In this document: positions 29,015-37,707 of the stretch, in pieces
Layout of the letters: every line of letters starts with the position of its first letter
Position numbering within the stretch: the stretch's first letter is position 1
Source: an uncultured Neokomagataea sp.
GTDB lineage: Bacteria > Pseudomonadota > Alphaproteobacteria > Acetobacterales > Acetobacteraceae
NCBI RefSeq assembly: GCF_946476835.1
Contig: NZ_CAMKWA010000008.1
Coordinates: 1 to 64,000 of the forward strand
Direction: 5' to 3'
Length of the DNA: 64,000 nucleotides
Translations under genes and position numbers: made by a program
Notes under the pieces: model-generated
What the model was told of the DNA's origin: nothing
Seen by the model: only the letters and a program-made list of their open reading frames with translations
The model's database searches: none

Positions 29015-30439
29015 ATGTTTGGCCTATCCGCTTTGTTCTTGGCGCGATTTCAATTCGCGTTCACAGTCGGGTTTCATATTGTATTCCCGGCCTTTTCCAT
29101 CGGGCTAGCTGCCTACCTCGCCGTTCTCGAAGGCCTCTGGCTGAAGACCGGCCGTAGCGCTTACCTCGACCTCTTTAAATACTGGCTCAAAATCTTCGCC
29201 ATCGTCTTCGCGATGGGCGTGGTGTCCGGGCTGGTCATGTCCTACGAATTCGGCACAAACTGGTCTCAGTTCTCACAAAAAGCAGGCCCGGTCCTTGGCC
29301 CTATGCTTGCTTATGAAGTGATGACCGCCTTCTTCTTGGAAGCAGGCTTCCTTGGTGTCATGATGTTCGGCCTCAACCGCGTGGGTAAAGGGCTGCACTT
29401 CGGCTCCACCTGTATGGTGTCCATCGGTACGCTGATTTCCATGACATGGATTCTGTCATCCAACTCATGGATGCAGACGCCACAAGGGTACATCATCGAT
29501 CAAGCCACCGGTCGCTTCCTCCCGAAGGACTGGCTGCAAATCGTCTTCAACCCATCCTTCCCATACCGCTTGGTTCATATGGGCTTGGCTGCATTCCTCT
29601 GCGTTGCCTTCATCGTCGGCGGCGTTGGTGGTTGGCATCTGCTGAAAGCACGCCGTGAAGGCCGTCAGCCTTCCGAGCAAGTACGCCTGATGTTCTCCAT
29701 GGCCATGTGGATGGCAGCAATCGCCTCCCCCATTCAGGTTCTGGCTGGTGACACGCAAGGTCTGAACACGCTGGAATACCAGCCCGCCAAGATCGCTGCG
29801 ATGGAAGGTGACTGGGAATCCGAAGGCCGCGCACCAGAAATCCTGTTCGGTATCCCAGACATGGAAACCGAAACCACGAAATACCGTGTCGAACTGCCTC
29901 TGGTTGGCTCTTTGATCCTGACGCACAGCCTCGATGGCAAAGTGCCGGGCCTGAAAGACTACCCGAAGGACATTCGCCCTTACTCACCCCTGCTGTTCTT
30001 CTCCTTCCGCATCATGGTTGCGTTGGGCATGCTGATGGTGCTGGTCGGCCTGTGGTCTCTGTGGCTGCGCTGGAAAGGCCGTCTGTACAACACGGCTCTG
30101 CTGCACCGCGTTGCACTGCTGATGTCTCCTGCGGGCTTCATCGCTCTGCTGTGCGGTTGGGTCACCACCGAAGTCGGGCGTCAGCCTTTCACGGTGTACG
30201 GCCTGCTGCGTACGGATGAGAGTGCATCCCCGATCTCTTTGGGCAGCATTGAAACCTCAATGATCGCCTTCGTGATCGTGTACTTCATCGTCTTCGCAGG
30301 TGGCATGGGCATTCTGCTGAATGCATTCCGTCATGAGCCTCATAACAATGAGGAAGGTCCTGACGAGCATCAGCCGCATATGTCTGCCGGCACCACGCAA
30401 GTCTCTCACCACCCCCATGGCCACGGCCTGGCAGAGTAA
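29015..30439 (+). CDS. cydA: Cytochrome bd-type quinol oxidase subunit I (CIO type)
   Basis: 'LSALFLARFQFAFTVGFHIVFPAFSIGLA', short Q-loop region, 'GWVTTEVGRQPFTVYGLLRT'. Confidence 0.95.
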   Translation: MFGLSALFLARFQFAFTVGFHIVFPAFSIGLAAYLAVLEGLWLKTGRSAYLDLFKYWLKIFAIVFAMGVVSGLVMSYEFGTNWSQFSQKAGPVLGPMLAYEVMTAFFLEAGFLGVMMFGLNRVGKGLHFGSTCMVSIGTLISMTWILSSNSWMQTPQGYIIDQATGRFLPKDWLQIVFNPSFPYRLVHMGLAAFLCVAFIVGGVGGWHLLKARREGRQPSEQVRLMFSMAMWMAAIASPIQVLAGDTQGLNTLEYQPAKIAAMEGDWESEGRAPEILFGIPDMETETTKYRVELPLVGSLILTHSLDGKVPGLKDYPKDIRPYSPLLFFSFRIMVALGMLMVLVGLWSLWLRWKGRLYNTALLHRVALLMSPAGFIALLCGWVTTEVGRQPFTVYGLLRTDESASPISLGSIETSMIAFVIVYFIVFAGGMGILLNAFRHEPHNNEEGPDEHQPHMSAGTTQVSHHPHGHGLAE

Positions 30440-30459
30440 GAAGTCAGAGAGAAGTATCG

Positions 30460-31482
30460 ATGTTAGAATCAGCCTACTGGCTTCCCGTGGTGTGGGCCGT
30501 TCTCGCGGCCACCGCCATCTTCCTCTACGTCATTCTTGACGGGTTCGACCTCGGTATCGGCGTCCTGTTCCTTAAGGAACGGGACCACGATCACCGTAAC
30601 GTCATGGTCAACACGGTTGCCCCTGTTTGGGACGGCAACGAAACTTGGATGATCTTCGGCGGCGCGACTCTGTACGGCGTTTTCCCCGTCGCCTATGGCA
30701 CCATCTTGCCAGCTCTGTACCTGCCTATCCTGTTCATGCTTCTGGCATTGATCATGCGTGGCGTAGCATTTGAGTTCCGCTTCAAGATGAAGTCCTCCGC
30801 CAGCCAAATGCTGTGGGACGGCGCTTTTTGTGGTGGTTCCATCGTCGCTTCCTTCATGCAGGGCATCATCCTCGGCACACTGGTCCAAGGGATCCCAACT
30901 AAAAACCATGTTTTTGTTGGCTCATCCTTGGACTGGTTCACGCCATTCGCTCTGTTTTGCGGTCTAGCGGTCACCATCGGTTATACCCTTCTGGGTGCAA
31001 CATGGTTGATTTGGCGCTGTGAAGGCGAACTACAGCAGACCATGCGTCGCGCATCTTACAGCCTGGGCGTGCTCATGCTGCTGTGCATTGTCGCCGTCTC
31101 CGTTTGGACGCTGAACCTGCACACGACCTACATGGACCGTTGGTTGATGTGGCCGCAAATCGCTCTGATTGCACCAGTACCGGTCGCGACGGTTGTCGTT
31201 GCTACTGCTCTCTTCTTGGGCCTGCGTCACAAGCCTTCACAATTGCTGCCCTTCGTAGCAACATTGCTGCTGTTCTTCCTGTGCTTCACAGGTTTGGGGA
31301 TCAATGTTTGGCCGAACATCGTGCCGCCATCCATCTCCATCTGGGAAGCCTCTTCACCGCCGCAGTCACAGGCCTTCCTGCTGGTTGGTGCCATGTTCCT
31401 TCTACCGATCATTCTTGCGTACACGATTTACTCTTACTACGTGTTCCGCGGGAAAGTGACGACAGAACATCACTACCACTAA
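30460..31482 (+). CDS. cydB: Cytochrome bd-type quinol oxidase subunit II
   Basis: 'LDGFDLGIGVLF...VAPVWDGNETWMIFGGATLYGVFPVAYG'. Confidence 0.95.
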   Translation: MLESAYWLPVVWAVLAATAIFLYVILDGFDLGIGVLFLKERDHDHRNVMVNTVAPVWDGNETWMIFGGATLYGVFPVAYGTILPALYLPILFMLLALIMRGVAFEFRFKMKSSASQMLWDGAFCGGSIVASFMQGIILGTLVQGIPTKNHVFVGSSLDWFTPFALFCGLAVTIGYTLLGATWLIWRCEGELQQTMRRASYSLGVLMLLCIVAVSVWTLNLHTTYMDRWLMWPQIALIAPVPVATVVVATALFLGLRHKPSQLLPFVATLLLFFLCFTGLGINVWPNIVPPSISIWEASSPPQSQAFLLVGAMFLLPIILAYTIYSYYVFRGKVTTEHHYH

Positions 31483-31503
31483 GACCACGGAAGAGTACTC
31501 ATC

Positions 31504-31824
31504 ATGCCGATACCTCATCGTCCGCCATCTGAAGAAAAAAGCGTTTTCGTGCACACCAAACACGTCGCGTCTCTTCTTCTTGTCCGGTGCGGCCGTATTG
31601 CGCTGAGTACTCTCCTCGGACTGAAAAGCTTCGCCAAACAACTAAAACAATTTCTGTTCTCCAATTCGATGCAAATCGAATATGGCCGCCCAACAGACAA
31701 CAAAAGCCCTTTCACGTGGTTCAGGCGTGTCGGTTGGCTTTTAGTCTTCTGGCTCGGCGGAGTTGTCGTCGTAAGCTGTACTGCGGAATTGCTGAAGAAG
31801 ATTATCTTCTCGGGCATACACTAA
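31504..31824 (+). CDS. DUF2474-like small cytochrome bd-associated membrane protein with N-terminal extension
   Basis: C-terminus 'FTWFRRVGWLLVFWLGGVVVVSCTAELLKKIIF' fits short DUF2474 proteins after cioAB; GGAAGAG upstream of ATG 31504; alternative start ATG 31669. Confidence 0.65.
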   Translation: MPIPHRPPSEEKSVFVHTKHVASLLLVRCGRIALSTLLGLKSFAKQLKQFLFSNSMQIEYGRPTDNKSPFTWFRRVGWLLVFWLGGVVVVSCTAELLKKIIFSGIH

Positions 31825-31830
31825 AAGAAA

Positions 31831-31860
31831 AACCCCACTCTTTGCGGAGTGGGGTTTTTT
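31831..31860. terminator. Intrinsic terminator after cydAB operon
   Basis: AACCCCACTC-TTTGC-GGAGTGGGGTTTTTT. Confidence 0.9.
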
Positions 31861-31868
31861 GTTGACAT

Positions 31869-32291
31869 CTAATGTCCACCCGGTGTGCTGGCACTACCAC
31901 TCTCCATAGGCCCGGCAATCTCATACGCCGCCCCAAACTGCCCCAGCGACGCCCCCGTTACAGGGTCATGCAAAAGCGGAGTACCATCCGGCAACGACAT
32001 TTCCTTGGTTGCCGCAATTGTACTGTCCTTCCACCACTGCACCACTTTACCGACACCCGTATAATGCAGCGCAGGTGCAGCCTGTACATGTGCCCCCGTC
32101 ACACTCTCGCGCATGGCGAGTTTTGTCCCATCAGTAAAATGCGCCGTCACCATAGGTTCTACAAAAGTATTAATCGCACTACTATGCTTCAAGGCGCTCC
32201 CATGCGCATGCGCCAAAACTGGCCCAATACTCATATATGTTGCTGCGCAAAAAATACTCACATGCCGCACATAATCCCGAAACTGCATCAC
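31869..32291 (-). CDS. Hypothetical secreted protein
   Basis: Signal peptide 'VSIFCAATYMSIGPVLAHAHG'; good RBS (AAGGTGGGAAG); paralogous to the adjacent pseudogene. Confidence 0.6.
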   Translation of the reverse strand: MMQFRDYVRHVSIFCAATYMSIGPVLAHAHGSALKHSSAINTFVEPMVTAHFTDGTKLAMRESVTGAHVQAAPALHYTGVGKVVQWWKDSTIAATKEMSLPDGTPLLHDPVTGASLGQFGAAYEIAGPMESGSASTPGGH

Positions 32292-32436
32292 TTCCCACCT
32301 TTTCTACGAAAAGCATGCTGTCTTCCGCGCAGCATCACTGACTGAGCATTAAACTTAATTTATACTCTTACTTTCTTCACTACCGGAACGTGGAGCCACC
32401 GGCGGCACATAAGGCCGCAACCCTAAAGCGTTTCTT

Positions 32437-32855
32437 TCAATGACCATGCGAAGCAATGCCATCCATCCCCATGGGGCCACTCATAAAATAAGCCGCACCA
32501 AATTGCCCAATCGCACTTCCTGTCACAGGGTCATGCAACATAGGTGTTCCATCCGGAAAGGAATGATCTTCAGTCCGCTCACGTGTCATCGCTTTTCACT
32601 TCTGCACCCCTTGCCCAATGGACGTATAATGCAAAACCGGCCCCTGATCGGCATATGCAGACGTCACGCTATCCTTCAGACGCAGACCTGCCGGTTCGAT
32701 GAAATGGCTATTTATATCAGGGGGCACAAACAGGTTAACGGCCCCCTGTTTTGTCTTCACACTCCGCGCATGTGCCCAAGCCACAGGCGCCATGTGTAGT
32801 AGCCCCCCCCCCCCAGACACACAAAGCAGCCCTTCTGCCTCCCAGACATGCTCAT
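32437..32855 (-). pseudogene. Degenerate tandem paralog of the 31869-32291 secreted protein
   Basis: Frame split at a 12-G tract (32803-32814) and interrupted by TGA at 32596-32598; the downstream frame reads 'PDGTPMLHDPVTGSAIGQFGAAY', matching 'PDGTPLLHDPVTGASLGQFGAAY'. Confidence 0.75.
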
Positions 32856-32932
32856 ATCTTTCCCCTGCGCCCTACCTCCTCACCCTATGCGGCGCTTGTT
32901 TCATAAAGACACTAAAAAGCCTGTCATCTTCT

Positions 32933-33643
32933 TCAACTCACATCTTTCAACCGCCGCAAAACTGAAAATTCCTCCGCCGTTTTAACCCTTAAAAATGGGT
33001 TAACCGCCCGCTCCCCGAGCAAACGTACAGGCAAAGTTGGACGCCCCTCTGCCCTGAGGCGCAGTACTTCTGCTTCGTAAACTTCTAAAGCCTCATTGCG
33101 AGGCTCTACCTGCCGCGCAAAACGGACATTCGATTCCGTATATTCATGCCCGGCACATAACCATGTCTCATCGGGCAACACATCAAACTGGCGAATGCTC
33201 GCAAACAACTCCGCAGCCGTCCCCTCAAGCAAGCGCCCACACCCAGCACTAAACAACACATCACCACAAAACAGCGCGGGCACCTGCGGCATAACGTACG
33301 AAACATGCCCAATAGCATGCCCCGGTGTAGCCAAAACCTGCACGGCCAAACCCGCCAGATCTAACGTCTCTCCACCGCGTATAATGGTATCCAATCTCGG
33401 CATACCCGGCGCTTCAGCGCCAACCACGCAGGCCCCATACCGCTTACGCAGCACATCCGTACCTCCCACATGATCGGCGTGATGATGCGTCAATAAAATC
33501 CAGTCGAGACGACCATCCCTCAAACTCTGTACACACTCTTCCGCAGAGCCGGGATCAATCAAAACCCTTTGCCCATCAGGGCACGTCACCAACCACGCAT
33601 AATTATCATTCAGAACAGGAATTCCCTGCACATTATAAGACAT
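32933..33643 (-). CDS. gloB: Hydroxyacylglutathione hydrolase (glyoxalase II)
   Basis: 'ILLTHHHADHVGGTD', 'LCAGHEYTESNVRFA'. Confidence 0.92.
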   Translation of the reverse strand: MSYNVQGIPVLNDNYAWLVTCPDGQRVLIDPGSAEECVQSLRDGRLDWILLTHHHADHVGGTDVLRKRYGACVVGAEAPGMPRLDTIIRGGETLDLAGLAVQVLATPGHAIGHVSYVMPQVPALFCGDVLFSAGCGRLLEGTAAELFASIRQFDVLPDETWLCAGHEYTESNVRFARQVEPRNEALEVYEAEVLRLRAEGRPTLPVRLLGERAVNPFLRVKTAEEFSVLRRLKDVS

Positions 33644-33684
33644 GATTATTTCCTTTCCCCACCACAAAACGCTACATAAAACAT

Positions 33685-34410
33685 ATGCGGACAAACAGGC
33701 TCCACACCCCGGATATTGCTGCGTTTTATAGAACCCCGATTGGGCAAAGGGTGCAAACCTTGCTCCAACGGCACATCAACACTTTACCTTTACCAGCATG
33801 CCAACACGCCATCGCACTTGGCCACGCCGCGCCTTATACGCGCGGCCTTCCTGACAACACGATTTTTGCCCATCTCACACCCCCATTGCACCAAACCGCA
33901 GGCCAAAAACACTGCATCGTTGATACAACACGCCTTCCTTTCGATGACTGCTCCGTGCCCCTTATTCTTGCGGTACATGCCCTCGAATTTGCACCATCCC
34001 CTTCTGAGTTGCTTCGCGCCTTATGGAAAGTCCTGAGCGATGATGGCCACCTCATCCTCGTCATTCCCAATCGATCAGGACTTTGGGCTCATTCGGACCA
34101 AACACCCTTCGGGCACGGCACCCCCTTTAGCACCGGACAAATACAACGCCTTCTGACGCAAAATCTTTTTAAAACAGACTATAAACGCTCAACCCTCATT
34201 GCTCCCCCGTGCCTGCTCACCCACAGTTCTGGCCGTATGGTCGAGTACCTCGCTTCTTATCTTCCTTCGCCCTTTGCTGGCCTACATCTTCTCGTAGCGC
34301 GCAAGAACCTGTACGCTGGCCTTCCATTGGCCGTATCGCACAAGGCTGTGCCCTCGGCCCGACACATTACCGCCGCAGCATGGAGCCATCAGGATCCTTC
34401 CGCGTCTTGA
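33685..34410 (+). CDS. SAM-dependent methyltransferase-like protein
   Basis: 'LPFDDCSVPLILAVHALEFAPSPSELLRALWKVLSDDGHLILVIPN', divergent from gloB. Confidence 0.78.
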   Translation: MRTNRLHTPDIAAFYRTPIGQRVQTLLQRHINTLPLPACQHAIALGHAAPYTRGLPDNTIFAHLTPPLHQTAGQKHCIVDTTRLPFDDCSVPLILAVHALEFAPSPSELLRALWKVLSDDGHLILVIPNRSGLWAHSDQTPFGHGTPFSTGQIQRLLTQNLFKTDYKRSTLIAPPCLLTHSSGRMVEYLASYLPSPFAGLHLLVARKNLYAGLPLAVSHKAVPSARHITAAAWSHQDPSAS

Positions 34411-34442
34411 CCCACCCGCTCAGCAACGCCAAAGAGTGACCC

Positions 34443-35120
34443 ATGTCTTTGATCCAGTCTTTTAAGCTCGTACTGTCGCCCCCGCACCGCGCCGCGACCC
34501 CCTTCCTCGCAGCGGGTGCTGCCGTTGCGCTTCTAGGCCGCCTGACGCCATGGCGTTGCACACGTGCCCTCGGCAAAGCGGGCCTCGCTTTCTCGGCATT
34601 CTGCCTCTACTTCTTTCGGGACCCTAACCGCTTCCCACCACAAGACGACAACTTGGTCATCGCCCCGGCAGATGGCCGCGTTACCGGTATTTCCCTCGTC
34701 GCACCACCTGCGGCTTTAGAGATGGGAAGCACGCCCGTCTGGCGCGTATCCATTTTCCTCTCCGTGTTGGACGTCCATATTAACCGTATGCCCGCTGCCG
34801 GTAAGGTCACCAAAGTGGCTTATCACGCTGGCAAATTCCTGAATGCCAGCCTCGACAAAGCCTCCGAGCATAACGAACGTAACGAACTACGCCTCACCTT
34901 GGCTGATGGCCGCAATATCGGTGTGGTCCAAATTGCAGGTCTCATCGCACGCCGCATTCTGTGCTTCGTCGATGAGGGCGATGCCGTAGAAGCCGGTGAA
35001 CGCTTCGGCCTCATCCGCTTCGGCTCACGCACCGATGTTTACCTGCCAGCAGGCATCGAGCCCTTGGTCGAAAAAGGCCAAACCATGACCGGCGGTGAAA
35101 CCGTCCTCGCCCGCTTATAA
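34443..35120 (+). CDS. psd: Phosphatidylserine decarboxylase (prokaryotic type)
   Basis: 'FRDPNRFPPQDDNLVIAPADGRVTGI', 'RFGSRTDVYLP' (GS cleavage site). Confidence 0.93.
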   Translation: MSLIQSFKLVLSPPHRAATPFLAAGAAVALLGRLTPWRCTRALGKAGLAFSAFCLYFFRDPNRFPPQDDNLVIAPADGRVTGISLVAPPAALEMGSTPVWRVSIFLSVLDVHINRMPAAGKVTKVAYHAGKFLNASLDKASEHNERNELRLTLADGRNIGVVQIAGLIARRILCFVDEGDAVEAGERFGLIRFGSRTDVYLPAGIEPLVEKGQTMTGGETVLARL

Positions 35121-36013
35121 TGAAACAGGACGCCGCCGCGCCCATGCACGATACACAAACCCCACGCCAGAAACGGCGCATCCGCCGTCGCCTCCGCCGC
35201 ATGGGGCGCCCTGCACGCGTGCGTGTGCGCGGCCCGTCCTTTAACCGCCTCATCCCAAACATTTTAACCATGTTAGGGCTCTGCTCCGGCTTAAGTGGTA
35301 TGCGCTTTGCACTGGAGCATAACTTCCAAAAAGCTGCGATTGCCCTACTGATTGCCGCCTGCATTGACGGACTGGACGGCCGTATTGCCCGTCTTCTCCG
35401 TGGCACCTCACGCTTTGGCGCCGAGTTTGATAGCTTGTCAGACTTTGTGTGCTTCGGCGTAGCGCCTTCTTTTGCACTGCTCATGTGGTCGCTCGAAAAT
35501 GCGGGGCGCTACGCCTTCATTCCCTGCATGATGTTCACCGTCTGTATGGCGCTGCGCTTAGCCCGCTTTAACGCCGCCCTCGATGATGACGATAAACCGG
35601 ACTATTCCGCCAATTTCTTCACTGGCGTTCCCGCACCCGCTGGCGCGGGCATTGTCCTCTTCCCCATTTTTCTCGGCTTAGAAGCAGACCGCCTAAAAAT
35701 ACCAAGCTTGGCGGCCTTCGCACACTCTCCCATTGTTTCAGCATTATGCCTGGCATTCACTGGGATTTTGCTCGTTTCCACCGTGCCCGTATGGTCCTTT
35801 AAAAACTTCAAAGTCCCATCACGCTTTGTCTTACCTCTCCTACTTGGAACAGGCTTGTATACAGGTTTTCTCGTCGCTGACCCTTGGGGAGCACTTGCGG
35901 GCGCAGGCGTGCTCTACATCATCATGATGCCATTTTCACAACGCTCCTACCGCCGCCTACGTCAAGCCGCAGAAGAAATGAGTGAACGTATTGATGATGA
36001 AACACCCGCATAG
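35120..36013 (+). CDS. pssA: CDP-diacylglycerol-serine O-phosphatidyltransferase
   Basis: CDP-alcohol motif 'DGLDGRIARLLRGTSRFGAEFDSLSDFV'. Confidence 0.93.
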   Translation: MKQDAAAPMHDTQTPRQKRRIRRRLRRMGRPARVRVRGPSFNRLIPNILTMLGLCSGLSGMRFALEHNFQKAAIALLIAACIDGLDGRIARLLRGTSRFGAEFDSLSDFVCFGVAPSFALLMWSLENAGRYAFIPCMMFTVCMALRLARFNAALDDDDKPDYSANFFTGVPAPAGAGIVLFPIFLGLEADRLKIPSLAAFAHSPIVSALCLAFTGILLVSTVPVWSFKNFKVPSRFVLPLLLGTGLYTGFLVADPWGALAGAGVLYIIMMPFSQRSYRRLRQAAEEMSERIDDETPA

Positions 36014-36166
36014 TTTACGGGTGTTTGTGGACATAGTGCATGAATATGAAAACAATTGGCCTATATCAGACTCTGACATAACAGCACTATGAGCGTACCT
36101 CTACAGAGCCAAAACTCCGCAGAGATGACGGGGCCATAAAGCCCCGCCATACATATCTTTGACTTC

Positions 36167-37102
36167 TTACTCAGTCACATCCCACAACCACGCTGCGCCA
36201 CGCACGCCAGAGCTATCACCGTGAATATTCTTCACGATAGGCGTTGTGCAGGTTGGGGTAATCACATGCTTCGCCAAAAGCGGCGGCACACGCTCATACA
36301 ATGATTTCAGGTTTGAAATCCCACCACCGACGACAATCACATTCGGATCAAGGAAGTTAATTGCCAGAGCGCAAGCACGTGCAAAACGCTCCATATAACG
36401 GTTCAGGGCAGCAATTGCCGCTTGGTCACCATTCTTCGCGGCATCTTCGATACCGGCCGTATTACGGTTACCTTCACCCAACCAATCTGCCGCCAAAGCA
36501 GGGCCGCATAAATACCGCTCCATACAGCCGGTATTACCACAGAAACAAGTCCGTGCAGGCTGATCTTCAGGCGCAGGCCATGGCAGTGGAATATGTCCCC
36601 ACTCACCCGCGATATGATGTTGCCCCTCCAACACACGCCCACGGTTTACAATACCGGAGCCCATACCTGTGCCGACAATGATACCGAAAACCGTTGTCGC
36701 ACCCTTACCTGCCCCATCAGCAGCTTCGGACAAGGCAAAGCAATTCGCGTCATTTTCTGTCCGCACAGGGCGGGCCAAAGCAGACTCTAAATCCTGACCA
36801 AAAGGCTGATTGTTCAACCAGGTTGCATTCGCATTTTTGATCAAACCAGTTTCCGGAGAAATAGACCCCGGAATACCAATCCCCAAAGTAGATGTATGCT
36901 GCCCAGCCGATACGCGATGGCTCGGAACTGAGCCCAGACGGTGGTCCACACCCGCGACCAAATCACGAATGGCCAGAACCATTTCGGGATAAACACCCGG
37001 ATTAGGAATGCGCTCACGCAGGACCAAATCGCCCTGTCGGTTAAGCGCTGCAATCTCGATCTTCGTTCCACCAAGATCGATGCCAAGACGATAATCAGCC
37101 AT
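36167..37102 (-). CDS. ROK family sugar kinase (fructokinase/glucokinase-like)
   Basis: 'YRLGIDLGGTKIEIAAL', zinc motif 'CFCGNTGCMERYLCGPAL'. Confidence 0.88.
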   Translation of the reverse strand: MADYRLGIDLGGTKIEIAALNRQGDLVLRERIPNPGVYPEMVLAIRDLVAGVDHRLGSVPSHRVSAGQHTSTLGIGIPGSISPETGLIKNANATWLNNQPFGQDLESALARPVRTENDANCFALSEAADGAGKGATTVFGIIVGTGMGSGIVNRGRVLEGQHHIAGEWGHIPLPWPAPEDQPARTCFCGNTGCMERYLCGPALAADWLGEGNRNTAGIEDAAKNGDQAAIAALNRYMERFARACALAINFLDPNVIVVGGGISNLKSLYERVPPLLAKHVITPTCTTPIVKNIHGDSSGVRGAAWLWDVTE

Positions 37103-37224
37103 CGTGTACCCCGTTACCTGAAAGGTCCAAACGTCGGTTGGTAAAAAAACACATGCCGCTTATGCGACGATCTGGTGCACTCTGAAAGGGCTGGAAAGCA
37201 TTTTTGCCGGACAAATTACCGCGA

Positions 37225-37707
37225 CTATGCTGCTTTTCCCTCTCGGAATGCGACCAACGCAGCCAAAATTGCGGCTGGTTCAGGCGGGCACCCTGGCACA
37301 GAACGCTGCACACGCGTCAATCCTGCCAGCCCGCCTAATGTGGCATATCCCCCAGCAAACGGCCCGCCATCGACTGCACACCGACCAATCGCAATTAACG
37401 ACCGTCCTGCCGGCATAGCACGCCACACTTGATCCAACCGCTCTGCACAACGGCGCGATACCGCACCCGTTACTAACAGCCAGTCTGCATCTTCAGGCTG
37501 CAAAACGCGCCGAAAGCCATTCTGTTCCAAAGCATATGCACCACCACACAGAGCCTCCAACTCCATAGCGCAACCTTCACAACTCCCTGTTTCCAAAAAG
37601 TAAAGCCCTATCGGCAATTGTGTACATCCACCCGAAGCGACGGAACGCGCCCGCCAACGTCGCACATCCAAAAAAGCTTCTACTAAACTGATTGTACGGC
37701 TTTTCAT
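37225..37707 (-). CDS. HyfI/NuoB-like small subunit of hydrogenase-related complex
   Basis: 'LETGSCEGCAMELEAL', 'LLVTGAVS', 'AIGRCAVDGGPF', 'VPGCPPEPAAIL' (all four cluster cysteines kept). Confidence 0.85.
   Translation of the reverse strand: MKSRTISLVEAFLDVRRWRARSVASGGCTQLPIGLYFLETGSCEGCAMELEALCGGAYALEQNGFRRVLQPEDADWLLVTGAVSRRCAERLDQVWRAMPAGRSLIAIGRCAVDGGPFAGGYATLGGLAGLTRVQRSVPGCPPEPAAILAALVAFREGKAA

Noticed and set aside
36129-36146. Hairpin CGGGGCCATAAAGCCCCG after the ROK kinase as a terminator
   Set aside because: Short stem and no T-tract on either strand; too weak to list as a feature
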